A stretch of 64,000 nucleotides of DNA from JABWAJ01 sp038323375 (lineage in GTDB: Bacteria > Bacteroidota > Bacteroidia > Chitinophagales > Saprospiraceae). The position numbers and the translations under genes were made by a program. The DNA lies in the NCBI GenBank assembly GCA_038323375.1, contig JBBQGV010000008.1:1-64000 (forward strand). Reading direction: 5' to 3'. Positions 16,676 to 25,380 of the stretch are shown piece by piece. The notes beneath the pieces are model-generated. The model had not been told where the DNA came from. It saw only the letters and a program-made list of their open reading frames with translations, and did not search any database. The first letter of the stretch is position 1, and each line of letters opens with the position of its first letter.

Positions 16676-16910
16676 AAATATCAATAGCTTGAAAGATGGG
16701 GACGATTTGAATATTGGTAAGAAAGTTATCAAGTGCTTGTTGGTTCTTTTCCCGATGTTGGCTATTCTCAACCCTAAATTTTAATTCAGCAAGGGTTATT
16801 TCGGAAATTAAACAATCATCTGACTTTACAATACTAAATTTTTGATCAAGATCGTAAAGCCCTTTCATATAATATATACAAATATTAGTATCTATTAAGT
16901 ACCGTTTCAC
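16641..16910 (-). pseudogene. Truncated PIN-domain toxin (VapC-like)
   Basis: About 90 residues of a PIN domain: the first acidic motif YLIDTNICIYYMKG and the second, ISEITLAELKFRVE, are present. After AKEKARLRKAG the frame runs into DNA that encodes the zinc-ribbon protein in another frame. A normal VapC of about 130 residues would continue with the D-x-x-I-A-A and final Asp motifs, which are absent, so the active site is incomplete. The ATG overlaps the antitoxin stop by four bases (ATGA), as in intact loci. A deletion that joined vapC to the neighbouring gene explains the arrangement. Confidence 0.75.
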
Positions 16911-17152
16911 AGCGCTTCAATGTTTCGATTGAAAATACGAGAACCTCTTATTAGCTCCACCAAAGTTTCCGCATCGTCTTGTTCATCCCATGCCCCGAAA
17001 GCCTTTTGGAAATCAAGGTTGCTATTCGGGACGTCTTGTTTGATGGATTGTGCCAGCTTTGAAATCAATTCAAGTTTGTTATTCGGGCTCAAATGCTTTA
17101 AAAGCTCCACATATCCATCGGTAAGCTTGTCATTCATGTCTTCAGTAATCAT
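16907..17152 (-). CDS. Antitoxin of a VapBC-like pair
   Basis: An 81-residue acidic, helical protein (MITEDMNDKLTDGYVELLKH...GSRIFNRNIEAL). This is the kind of small antitoxin found before PIN toxins in Bacteroidota, with a C-terminal RGSRxFNRxI tail expected to fill the toxin active site. It overlaps the truncated toxin by four bases. It seems intact although its toxin is not, as expected if the toxin was lost first. No DNA-binding motif is obvious by eye. Confidence 0.75.
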   Translation of the reverse strand: MITEDMNDKLTDGYVELLKHLSPNNKLELISKLAQSIKQDVPNSNLDFQKAFGAWDEQDDAETLVELIRGSRIFNRNIEAL

Positions 17153-17312
17153 GGATATTAGTTTTATTCAAAGATAAGGGAATTTTATGTTTGAGTGCAA
17201 CTCTAATCTAAAACGCCAGCGGCCTTGGTTGAAATCATTGAAATAGAATCCATGTACGGAGTTCCCTGTTTAGAGGCAAGGAACTCCGTAATGAAACAAT
17301 GCCGCAGGCAAA

Positions 17313-19430
17313 TTACTTCGCGATCAACGAAATCGCTGTACCCCCGCCCGCTACCAATTTCAAATTCAGCGCATCTCCTTTTTTCACCATAATTTTCCGA
17401 ATGTTCACCGCCGTCGGGTTTTTCTGCCAGTGCGCATCGGCGGCATCTTCATAAATCGTGGCCTCATACGTTTTGCCGGCGTCTAAAAAGTCGAGTTTCG
17501 GTGCGAACGTCCGCGCATTTTCATCCGTGATGGAACCGATAAACCAGTTGTCCGTTCCTTTTGCTTTGCGCGCATAAGTTACATAATCGCCGATGGCTGC
17601 GTTCAATACCTTCGTGTCGTCCCAATCTACGGCCACGTCTTTGATGAACTGAAACGCCGCGAGGTTCTTTTCGTAGTGTTCCGGCAGGTCTGCCGCCATT
17701 TGAAGCGGGGAATACATCGTCACGTACAGCGCCAATTGTTTAGCGAGTGTGGTATGCACCTGATTGGTATTGTTGGGATCTGTTTTGTATTCTTTAAACT
17801 GGATGTTAAAAATGCCGGGCGTATAGTCCATCGGGCCGCCCAGCAAGCGTGTAAAAGGCAGGATGGTTTCGTGCTCTGGCGGGTTGCCTTTGCTCCAGGC
17901 GTTGAATTCGTTGCCGCGCGCCGCTTCGCACGCCAAAAAATTGGGCCAGGTGCGGTGTAGGCCGGTCGGGCGCACGGGTTCGTGGGCATCCACCATGATT
18001 TTGTGTTCGGCAGCTTTTTCGATTACGCGCTGGTAATGGTTGATCATCCATTGCCCGTCGTGCCATTCTCCTTTCGGGATGATGCGACCCACGTAGCCAG
18101 ATTTGATGGCATTTAGGCCCAGCGAATTCATCAGTTTGTAGGCGCTGTCATAGTGTTTTTCGTAGCCTGTGGCCGAAGCCGAGGTTTCGTGGTGCATGAT
18201 AAGTGGCGCGCCTTTTTCAATAGAATAGGCAGCTAATCCTTTCAAGTCGTAGTCTGGATAAGGCGTTTGAAAATCGAATACGTCTTCTTTCCATTTGCCA
18301 AACCAGTCTTCCCAGCCTGTGTTCCAGCCTTCCACCAGCACGCCTTTGAAACCGTGTTGGGCTGCAAAATCAATATAGCGTCTGGTATTTTCCGTTGTAG
18401 CCCCGTGTCTTCCGTGTGGCTGATCGGCGTGCATGGTTTGGCCACTTTGCGATCCGGTGTAATCCCAGGTTGTTTTGCCAAGGTGCAATTCCCACCAGAT
18501 GCCAACGTATTTTACCGGTTTGATCCAGCTTACGTCGGCGATTTTGGAAGGCTCATTCAGGTTCAGGATGAGGCGCGAGAGCAACAGGCCCGCCGCATTG
18601 GGACTGATCTGAATGGTGCGCCAAGGCGTGGAAAAGCCGGTTTCAACCACTGCTTTGCGCCAAAGCCCCGCGCTTGGAATCAAGAAAGCAGATAGTTTTT
18701 TCGTTGCATTGTCCACTTTGAGTTGCATGGCCGGGAAATTGACTAATGCAGCTTCGTGGATCGCGAGATGCACGCCTTCCGTGGTGCGCATGGCGATGGG
18801 CGTTTGCACCGCTTTGAAATCGGGAATAAACTGCGTAGAGATGGCCGTTCCAATCGCATAGTGCTTCCCGTCTATCTTTGATATTTTGGTGGTGGAATAT
18901 TCGTGTTCGTTGGAATCCCAATCGCCGGGTTGCCACCAGGCGGTATGGTCGGCGGTCATCTGGAACTCGGTCAACTCTTCCATGACGGTCAACGTTTCGG
19001 TTTTGTCGCCTGTTTTAGAGAAAACATAGCGGAACCCTACGCCGTCGTCGAACACGCGGAAAATGATGTCCAGCAACCCGTCCTTGTTTTTTAGATTGAC
19101 CGTCAACTCGTTGTAGTGATTCCTGATTTTGGATTCTTCGCCCCAAACGGTCGCCCAGGTTTCGTCTACGCTGTTTGTTTTGGAACCTTTGATTTCAAAG
19201 CCTTTGGCATAGTTGCGATTTTCCAAATAAAATCCCATTTTAGAAACGCCCACGATCGGTTTTCCATTAAACGTGACCGAATAAAAAGCCTGGCCGCTTG
19301 GCGAAAGGCTGAAGGTTAGCTTGATTTTGCCGGAAGGTGAAGCGACTACTGTTTGTGACCCGGCGCTGTTCAGGCTGGTCAATAAGACCAAAATCAGACT
19401 AAAAAAACGAAGCGCATTGATGAATTTCAT
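17313..19430 (-). CDS. Glycoside hydrolase family 97 (SusB-like alpha-glucosidase)
   Basis: A 705-residue exported enzyme with a signal peptide at 1-25 (SLILVLLTSLNSAGS). The N-terminal GH97 beta-supersandwich starts at SPSGKIKLTFSLSPSG, the (beta/alpha)8 barrel begins near YVGIWWELHLGKTTW, and a C-terminal beta domain follows. Acidic motifs of the inverting, SusB-like branch are visible: LIMHHETS, VDAHEPVRPTG and ACEAARGNEFNAW. It probably hydrolyses alpha-glucosides in the periplasm. The ATG at 19430 (MKFINALRF) gives a proper signal peptide, while the longer frame does not. No susCD pair is nearby. A membrane-protein gene is divergent, 204 bases away. Confidence 0.93.
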   Translation of the reverse strand: MKFINALRFFSLILVLLTSLNSAGSQTVVASPSGKIKLTFSLSPSGQAFYSVTFNGKPIVGVSKMGFYLENRNYAKGFEIKGSKTNSVDETWATVWGEESKIRNHYNELTVNLKNKDGLLDIIFRVFDDGVGFRYVFSKTGDKTETLTVMEELTEFQMTADHTAWWQPGDWDSNEHEYSTTKISKIDGKHYAIGTAISTQFIPDFKAVQTPIAMRTTEGVHLAIHEAALVNFPAMQLKVDNATKKLSAFLIPSAGLWRKAVVETGFSTPWRTIQISPNAAGLLLSRLILNLNEPSKIADVSWIKPVKYVGIWWELHLGKTTWDYTGSQSGQTMHADQPHGRHGATTENTRRYIDFAAQHGFKGVLVEGWNTGWEDWFGKWKEDVFDFQTPYPDYDLKGLAAYSIEKGAPLIMHHETSASATGYEKHYDSAYKLMNSLGLNAIKSGYVGRIIPKGEWHDGQWMINHYQRVIEKAAEHKIMVDAHEPVRPTGLHRTWPNFLACEAARGNEFNAWSKGNPPEHETILPFTRLLGGPMDYTPGIFNIQFKEYKTDPNNTNQVHTTLAKQLALYVTMYSPLQMAADLPEHYEKNLAAFQFIKDVAVDWDDTKVLNAAIGDYVTYARKAKGTDNWFIGSITDENARTFAPKLDFLDAGKTYEATIYEDAADAHWQKNPTAVNIRKIMVKKGDALNLKLVAGGGTAISLIAK

Positions 19431-19634
19431 AATGTTAATGGTTGAATGACAGAAAATCAGGTATCCCTTTTTGACTATGAGGCAAAGAAACACATATCCT
19501 GCCAAGTTTATTTTGATTTTTTCATTGCGAATTTAGCTCGATCGGTTTACCTTTATCTCAATTATTTGCTATACTTCTTCAGCGCTCCTGTTTTTAAACT
19601 TCAATCCTCTTTCACTTTTTACCAAACCCATTGT

Positions 19635-20762
19635 ATGGAAATTCTGGAAATCGTCATTGGTCTGATCTTCATCTACCTCCTGCTTAGCCTGCTGACTTCA
19701 ACGATTCAGGAATTGGTAGCTTCTTTGGTCTCGCTGCGTGGGAAAATGCTGTTGAAAGCCATTCTGAAATTGCTGGAGGTTGAAAACTTAGCCGGGACGG
19801 AGAATGAAGCTGCCAGACAAAAAATGCTTGAGGAGTTTAAAACCAAGATCATCAACAGCAAAGTCTACAAAAAATACAGCTCTAAATTTTTGTGGATTAG
19901 GCAATTGCCTTCCTATTTGTCAGCCGAACAGGTCACCGGACTTATCCAGGATTTAACGGCAGAAGAAGACAGCAGCCAGCCATCCGGAATGACCGGTGAA
20001 CGCGGTCTCGATGCGCCAGCTCAGGACGGGGGCGTAAACATGCTGGATGCCATGCATCAAAGTGATTTGAAAAAACAGTTGGGCATCATTACGGGCAATG
20101 CTCCGGCAGGCGGGGGAATGGGTCTTCGCTCCCTTGACGGCAATCCGGAAGAGAAAGAAGCAACGATGAACCATGCCAAAGCGGTTTTTAAAATGCACTA
20201 CGACGAAATCATGGATCGCTGCACCGATTGGTATAAGCGAAGCGTTCACATCAGTCTGATTGCAATTGGCATGGTGATTGCCGTGGCGTTCGACGCCGAT
20301 ACCTTCAAAATTTTCAACAGCCTCACCAACAATCCGAATGATCGGCAGGAGTTGATGCAATTGGCAGAATCGTTCGTTTCCAACAACAAAATAGAGGATT
20401 ATACGCCAACTCCCCGGGATTCGACGGCCTCAGATTCTGCAAAATTGGTTCGGGTAACCGAGCTGCGCGGCCTGGTGGATTCTATTCTTTACAACGAAAT
20501 TAAAAAAGTGCCTGCTCCCCTTGGATTGGGTTGGAATCCGTCTTATACGGATCAATTGGCAACGGCAGAAGCTAAAGGCCGGGCCGCATGGTTGTTCTTC
20601 CTGATCAAATTGTTTGGCTGGTTCATTACGGCCCTCGCCGTTTCGCTGGGTGCGCCGTTTTGGTTTGATTTGATGCAGAAGGTTATTAATGTAAGGAATG
20701 CGGGGGTGCGGCCACAGAGCGGTGGCGAAAAGCAGCAAGCGGTGACTGGGGGAAAGTCATGA
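19635..20762 (+). CDS. Membrane protein of unknown function
   Basis: A 375-residue protein with one N-terminal membrane segment (EIVIGLIFIYLLLSLLTSTI), a long soluble part with a Gly/Pro-rich middle, a second segment near SLIAIGMVIAVAF, and a C-terminal one (FLIKLFGWFITALAVSLGAP) followed by FWFDLMQKVINVRNAG. The final block is a recurring motif in uncharacterised bacterial membrane proteins. The ATG at 19635 is chosen because the upstream extension is AT-rich and not conserved-looking. It converges on the lamin-tail gene, with a strong stem-loop between them. Confidence 0.75.
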   Translation: MEILEIVIGLIFIYLLLSLLTSTIQELVASLVSLRGKMLLKAILKLLEVENLAGTENEAARQKMLEEFKTKIINSKVYKKYSSKFLWIRQLPSYLSAEQVTGLIQDLTAEEDSSQPSGMTGERGLDAPAQDGGVNMLDAMHQSDLKKQLGIITGNAPAGGGMGLRSLDGNPEEKEATMNHAKAVFKMHYDEIMDRCTDWYKRSVHISLIAIGMVIAVAFDADTFKIFNSLTNNPNDRQELMQLAESFVSNNKIEDYTPTPRDSTASDSAKLVRVTELRGLVDSILYNEIKKVPAPLGLGWNPSYTDQLATAEAKGRAAWLFFLIKLFGWFITALAVSLGAPFWFDLMQKVINVRNAGVRPQSGGEKQQAVTGGKS

Positions 20763-20807
20763 TGTAAATAAAGATTGAGGGCTTCCATATACGATCGGAT
20801 GACCGCC

Positions 20808-20876
20808 CAATTGAGTCGGGTAGTAAAATTCTGCTGAGGTTGCAGCCCGCTTTGATTTTACTACCCGGTTCAATTG
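20808..20876. terminator. Large stem-loop between convergent genes
   Basis: Arms of 22 bases (CAATTGAGTCGGGTAGTAAA.. at 20808-20829 and its near-perfect inverse at 20855-20876) form a long hairpin. There is no U-tract but A/T-rich stem ends. It probably ends transcription from both sides. Confidence 0.7.
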
Positions 20877-20923
20877 ACCTTACTGTTGTAGCGGTATGTC
20901 ACCCTATTTCAGGGCAGGCAATG

Positions 20924-22011
20924 CTACTCCCGCACCACCTTCTCCACCACATCCCCAGCCTTCACAAAATATACCCCGGCCGGAAACGTCCGCAAATCCA
21001 AATTCGCCGTCCCAAAAATAACTTGCCGAAGCAACCGCTGACCGGTGGTATGGATAACTTCCAGCTCCATCGCCTCTTTAATATTCGTTTCCACCATCAC
21101 AAACCCATCTGTCGGATTCGGGAAAATCGTCAATACAATTGGCGTAAATTCCGGACTGTCAGTTCCTACAATTCCTTCATTGTTGCCATTAAACGTCGGC
21201 GCCTGGATCACAAAATCGCCGGTGCCATTCGGGATGCGCGCATAGCCCATATCGGTTTCCTGTTCTGGAAATTCGATTTCCTGAAGGATGGTCGTATCTG
21301 GAAGCACCAGGTACAGGTTTTCCCCGCCGGCGGAAAGTTTGAAATTGGCATGCAACCCTGCTTGGGTGCCATTTTCATCCGCCCAGACAATCAGGTAGCC
21401 CTTGCCGGGGATGATCGTGCCCGCAGGAATTTCCCATTTGGGGATGTTGTTCGGGTTGTCGCTGAGGAACCAGCCACCGAGATCAACGGCTTCTTCTCCC
21501 TTGTTGTAGCGCTCAATCCAATCGTCGAATTCACCATCCTGATCGGACGCCGTCTCAGAGTTAGAAGCCATAAATTCATTGATGGCGATCTCCGAGCTGT
21601 TGGTTTGGTCGGCTACAACGCGGTAGACAAAAACATCGTGTTCGGCGCCTTTCGGCGAATAGGTTACGGTGCGTGCGGGGTTGGCACCAACCGCCTCAAT
21701 GTAGTACCGAACGTAAGTGCCGCCGGAATATCCCGGGATGGTAGCGCCGTAGATGCCATCGCTGGCAAGGCCGTCGCCGTGATTGCCGTCGTCAAACATG
21801 TCGGTGCGCTCGAAATTCCCCACTAAGCCGGTTGCGTAGTAAAGCCGAACCCCCAAAATGCCGGCAGCAGCACTGGCTTCCGCCGTGACCGTAACCGACT
21901 GGTTGCTCAGTGGCGCGACGAAAGTCTGGCCATTGGTTGCATAAGCGCGGCAGACCATTGGGCTGCGCTTAGAACCATCCCAAGCATGAGGATAAAGGCT
22001 TTTTTCATCAT
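20924..22011 (-). pseudogene. Lamin-tail domain T9SS protein with broken 5' end
   Basis: From about 21958 down, one frame encodes FVAPLSNQSVTVTAEASA, a beta domain (VRYYIEAVGANPARTVTY), a lamin-tail domain (IAINEFMASNSET, FDDWIERYNKGEEAVDLGGW, LSDNPNNIPKWEI) and a type A sorting domain (FPNPTDGFVMVET ... LDLRTFPAGVYFVKAGDVVE). The signal peptide MMKKAFILMLGMVLSAAQWS is encoded at 22011-21950, but in a different frame. One indel near GTCTGCCGCGC separates the two. Proteins with this C-terminal order are usually much larger and carry a CotH-type kinase domain upstream, so an internal deletion that fused the signal peptide out of frame is likely. A sequencing error cannot be excluded. Confidence 0.65.
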
Positions 22012-22240
22012 TGTTTTTGTGTGTTGTTTAGTGACTGAAAAGTGTGGGCATCAGGGGTGAATAAACGGTTATCAGATAGGAGAATACCCTGAAAGTTTAC
22101 TCAAACTTCATAAAAAGTTAACATTAGTGGTGCAATATATAGGTGAAAGGGTTGCTTCCTCCGGCGCATTCCCTCCAGATTTGTTGGGTATTTGTCTGAA
22201 CGGCAACATTGGCATAGACGACAGACCCTAATTTTCATAC

Positions 22241-22288
22241 AAAAAAACAGACCTTCCAAACATCAATGGTTTGAAAGATCTGTTTTGA
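22241..22288 (-). terminator. Terminator after the first YceI gene
   Basis: The imperfect stem AAAACAGACCTTCCAAAC / GTTTGAAAGATCTGTTTT has a T run on the minus strand (complement of 22241-22247). It lies about 110 bases after the YceI stop. The remainder of the 22012-22394 gap holds nothing else I can identify. Confidence 0.7.
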
Positions 22289-22394
22289 TTACGGTGCACA
22301 GGGCAGAGCCGTAGTGCGAGCAGGGGTTACTGGGTTAATTGATGGAACGAAATCAATATCGTGTTTCACCAAAAAGATAACTATTCACCAGTAA

Positions 22395-22979
22395 CTATTT
22401 CTTTGCCACGAGGCTCACATTCATATCAAATTCGTCGTAGATCGTCTTGTCGCCGAGGCTGTCGAAAAAGCTGCCGGAGCCATAGCGCACGTCGAAATCA
22501 GAGCGGTCAATGGTAATTTTTCCGATTGCTTTTACCATGTCATCCGCTTCTACTACGTTTGCGTTGAATTTGATTTCTTTCGTTGTGGATTTGATCGTCA
22601 GGTTGCCTATGATTTTGTAGTTGCCTTTCGTATCCGTAGCAATGGCACGGCTGATGACGAATTTAGCGGTTGGATAGGTGGCTACGCCAAAGAAATCGTC
22701 TGACTTGAGGTGGCCGACCAACTTATCGGCACCGCCGCCGGTCAAGTCGGTACAAGTAACCGAAGTCATATCAATTTCAAAACTTCCGCCGGTCAATTTG
22801 CCGCCATCAATATTCAGTTTACCTGACTTCACTTTCACGTTGCCGGTGTGCGATCCAGTTACTTTGTAGCCATTCCATACAATGTTGCTGGACGTTACAT
22901 CCACATTGTAATTGGTGGAAACGAGTGCGAAGGACATGGCGAACAAAGCCAAAACCGGAAGGACAAAAAGTCTTTTCAT
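22395..22979 (-). CDS. YceI-family protein, exported
   Basis: A 194-residue protein with a signal peptide (MKRLFVLPVLALFAMSFA). It is a single YceI lipocalin-like barrel that binds isoprenoid-type lipids in characterised relatives. Family features are YNVDVTSSNIVWNGYKVTGSHTG, HLKSDDFFGVATYPTAKFVI, GNLTIKSTTKEIKF and ITIDRSDFDVRYGSGSFF. The S-H-T-G form is typical of the Bacteroidota exported subgroup. It stands next to a second, unexported YceI gene, but the two are only weakly similar outside motifs. Confidence 0.92.
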   Translation of the reverse strand: MKRLFVLPVLALFAMSFALVSTNYNVDVTSSNIVWNGYKVTGSHTGNVKVKSGKLNIDGGKLTGGSFEIDMTSVTCTDLTGGGADKLVGHLKSDDFFGVATYPTAKFVISRAIATDTKGNYKIIGNLTIKSTTKEIKFNANVVEADDMVKAIGKITIDRSDFDVRYGSGSFFDSLGDKTIYDEFDMNVSLVAKK

Positions 22980-23077
22980 GGTGCTAAAATTTATTGTTAA
23001 TTAATGGATTACGAAATTGAGAATTTGGTTATTTGAGGATTTGAAAATGGGGTGAAACGAATAGGCATTTGTTTTGA

Positions 23078-23133
23078 GTGTCTGAGTTTTGTGATCAAGC
23101 ATAACGCAGCTATCGGACTTTAAAATCAGACAC
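23078..23133. repeat. Repeat family B, short copy
   Basis: A 56-bp element with perfect ends GTGTCTGA / TCAGACAC. It contains the family core GCATAACGCAGCTATCGGAC. Its last base is the first base of the YceI stop codon (23133-23135). Other copies are at 41425-41548, 46690-46892 (interrupted) and 59306-59458. Confidence 0.75.
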
Positions 23134-23681
23134 TACGCTGCTTGTTTCGTCAGTTCAATGAAAGCTTCAAGTTTCACTTCTTCGCTCACCGTCAGGCCGC
23201 CAGCTTCTGTAATGGCATTCCATTTCAGGCCGAAATCGGTACGGTTGATTTTTCCGCTCATTTCGAAGCCTGCTTTGATGCTGCCCCATGGATCTTTGTG
23301 CGTACCATTGTATTCAACTGCAAGGGTAACCGGATGGGTAACGCCACGGATGGTCAGGTTGCCGTCCAGTTCGTATTCGCTGCCTTTGATTTGCTTGAAA
23401 GCTGTAGATTCAAAACGCATGGTCGGGTGTTGTTCGACATCAAAAAAGTCAGCACTTCTCAGGTGCTCATCGCGGTGTTCATTGCGGGTTGTGATAGAAG
23501 CGGTTTGCGCTTCAAAAGTAATATAGGCATCCTTAAAATCATCGCTTTCCGACTCCACCGTTGCGGTAAATTCGGTAAATTTACCGGTTACCGTGCTAAT
23601 CATCAGGTGTTTTACTTTAAAGTTTATTTCGCTGTGAGCGAGGTCTATTGCCCACTTGTTGCCTACTGCTTGTGCTTGCAT
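23133..23681 (-). CDS. YceI-family protein, no signal peptide
   Basis: A 182-residue YceI barrel: KWAIDLAHSEINFKVKHLMISTVTG, HLRSADFFDVEQHPTMRFES, GNLTIRGVTHPVTL and INRTDFGLKWNAITEAGGLTVSEEV. There is no leader, so it should be cytosolic. A consensus promoter lies 34-65 bases upstream. The Crp/Fnr gene is 97 bases further upstream on the same strand and may control it; this pairing of a Crp-like regulator with YceI is seen often in Bacteroidota but regulation is inferred. The stop codon overlaps a family B repeat. Confidence 0.92.
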   Translation of the reverse strand: MQAQAVGNKWAIDLAHSEINFKVKHLMISTVTGKFTEFTATVESESDDFKDAYITFEAQTASITTRNEHRDEHLRSADFFDVEQHPTMRFESTAFKQIKGSEYELDGNLTIRGVTHPVTLAVEYNGTHKDPWGSIKAGFEMSGKINRTDFGLKWNAITEAGGLTVSEEVKLEAFIELTKQAA

Positions 23682-23714
23682 GATTGCTGATTATTTTTGT
23701 TGTAATTAATGATG

Positions 23715-23746
23715 CAAAGATACCGGCAGTAAGTCCCGCCTATCAA
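23715..23746 (-). promoter_or_regulatory. Bacteroidota-type promoter of the cytosolic YceI gene
   Basis: On the minus strand TTG (23746-23744) is followed by 21 bases and then TATCTTTG (23722-23715). The start point would be roughly 27 bases before the start codon at 23681. Confidence 0.75.
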
Positions 23747-23778
23747 TAAGGCAGGTTAAGAAATTCCATTGATGTAGA

Positions 23779-24375
23779 TCAAGATTTTGGTTGTTCATTG
23801 CGCGTGGCTCCCTCTTTCCGCAGGCGACTCAGGCTTTCCGGCGCGATGCCAAGGTATGATGCAATGTGGTGATTGGCAACGCGTTGAACGATTTGTGGAT
23901 AGCGTTCCATGAATTCGAGATAGCGATCATAAGCCGGTTGGCTCATCACGGAAAGCAGGCGATTTTGGGTGGCCACTAATGAATTTCGCATAATAATGCG
24001 AAAAAAACGCTCAAACTTTGGCAACTCCACGAACAGCTTTTCCTGGTCTTCGTGGTCAATTAGAAGTACCTCGCAATCTTCCAGGCATTCGATGTTCAAT
24101 CGGGCCGGGGTTCCAGTGGTGAGGGCAGCAATATCCCCGATCCACCAATCTTCAAGGCCAAACTGTATGATGTGCTCTTTACCTGAGTCATCAAGCTGAA
24201 ATGCCCGAATGCACCCTTTTACCACATAGAACGAATGGCGGGTGTAGTCGCCCTGCTGCACTAAATATTGCCGCTTGCGAAATTTTCGGGGAGTCATGTA
24301 AGACATGAAATGCCCGAATTCAGCGTCGCTCATCGGGATATGACGCTCGATATTCTTACGGATGTCTCCGCGCAT
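23779..24375 (-). CDS. Crp/Fnr-family transcriptional regulator
   Basis: A 198-residue regulator. The cyclic-nucleotide-binding-like beta roll (about 5-120) includes RKRQYLVQQGDYTRHSFYVVKGCIRAF and IIQFGLEDWWIGD. The C-terminal helix-turn-helix is VANHHIASYLGIAPESLSRLRKE, with the recognition helix around PESLSRLRK. As in many Bacteroidota members, the residues that bind cAMP in Crp are not conserved, so the signal is unknown. The ATG at 24375 (MRGDIRKNIERHI) is chosen over a longer frame without family similarity. It lies just upstream of the YceI gene on the same strand, a likely target. Confidence 0.9.
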   Translation of the reverse strand: MRGDIRKNIERHIPMSDAEFGHFMSYMTPRKFRKRQYLVQQGDYTRHSFYVVKGCIRAFQLDDSGKEHIIQFGLEDWWIGDIAALTTGTPARLNIECLEDCEVLLIDHEDQEKLFVELPKFERFFRIIMRNSLVATQNRLLSVMSQPAYDRYLEFMERYPQIVQRVANHHIASYLGIAPESLSRLRKEGATRNEQPKS

Positions 24376-24522
24376 GGTGGTCGTAATTGCTGTTGGTTGT
24401 ATTGGCGGGAACCAGTATCTCAGGCTCGAGTTTTCCGCTTGTAACAAAAGTAACAACCCCTTGTGCCAAACGGTTGTCTGCACAAAATCGCTTTCAACAC
24501 GACTTACAAAAATTAGAATCCT

Positions 24523-24530
24523 TATCTTTG
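24523..24530 (+). promoter_or_regulatory. Candidate -7 box upstream of the yebC-like gene
   Basis: TATCTTTG matches TAnnTTTG and would give a leader of about 95 bases. No clear TTG lies at the -33 distance. Confidence 0.45.
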
Positions 24531-24633
24531 CACCCGCATTTTGGTTGCTACGCCGGATTCTGCGCTGAATGAATAACCGGCTTTTACAATAACCTAATGT
24601 CTAACAACTTATATCTAACATCTAATATCTTAC

Positions 24634-25353
24634 ATGGGACGCGCATTTGAATATCGCAAGGATCGAAAAATGAAGCGCTGGTCGGGAATGGCCAAAGCTT
24701 TTACCCGAATCGGCAGAGAAATCGCCATGGCTGTAAAGGAAGGTGGCGGCGACCCTAATTACAATGCCCGATTGCGTATGGCCATACAAAACGCGAAGGC
24801 GGCCAACATGCCTAAAATCAACGTAGAAAACGCCATCAAAAAAGCAACATCGAAAGATGCAGAAGATTACGATGAGGTGCTGTATGAAGGCTACGCGCCA
24901 CATGGCATTGCGCTGATGGTTGAAACCGCTACCAACAACATCAACCGGACGGTAGCCAACGTGCGCCATGTCTTTTCCAAATACGGCGGCAGCCTCGGCA
25001 CTTCGGGCTCTGTAGAGTTCATGTTTCACCACAGGGGCGTCATCAAAATCAAAGCAGAAGGGGTCAACCTCGAAGACCTGGAATTGGAATTGATAGACTT
25101 CGGGTTGGAGGAAATCCAGGAAGACGAAGACGGTTTGTTGGCTTTGTACACCAATTTCGGTAACTTCGGATCCCTGCAAAAGGCATTGGAAGAACGCAAC
25201 ATCGAAGTGGAAAACGCCGAAGCCATCCGCATCCCCGTTCATGCCAAAAAAATGGACGATGCGCAGGCAGAAGATGTAATTCGTTTGATTGAAAAAATGG
25301 AAGAGGACGACGACGTGCTCAACGTGTTCCATAATATGGACATGAGCGAATAA
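24634..25353 (+). CDS. YebC/PmpR-family protein
   Basis: A 239-residue protein of the YebC family, which acts in transcription control in some bacteria and on ribosomes stalled at proline stretches in others. Hallmarks: MGRAFEYRKDRKMKRWSGMA (a Bacteroidota variant of the AGHSKW start), TRIGREIAMAVKEGGGDP, NARLRMAIQNAKAANMPK and YEGYAPHGIALMVE. The C-terminal acidic part is also normal. It is followed 27 bases later by the PhzF-like gene. A long antisense frame covers it and is not considered real. Confidence 0.95.
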   Translation: MGRAFEYRKDRKMKRWSGMAKAFTRIGREIAMAVKEGGGDPNYNARLRMAIQNAKAANMPKINVENAIKKATSKDAEDYDEVLYEGYAPHGIALMVETATNNINRTVANVRHVFSKYGGSLGTSGSVEFMFHHRGVIKIKAEGVNLEDLELELIDFGLEEIQEDEDGLLALYTNFGNFGSLQKALEERNIEVENAEAIRIPVHAKKMDDAQAEDVIRLIEKMEEDDDVLNVFHNMDMSE

Positions 25354-25380
25354 TTTTTTCACAACAATGCATAACGTGCT

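Noticed and set aside
20840..21826. 328-codon plus-strand frame opposite the lamin-tail gene
   Set aside because: The minus strand encodes recognisable lamin-tail and sorting domains; the plus frame has none.
23142..23690. 182-codon open frame antisense to the cytosolic YceI gene
   Set aside because: The YceI frame has family motifs and a consensus promoter; the opposite frame has neither.
24622..25362. 246-codon open frame antisense to the YebC gene
   Set aside because: The plus-strand YebC protein has clear family motifs over its full length; the antisense frame is a codon-bias shadow.
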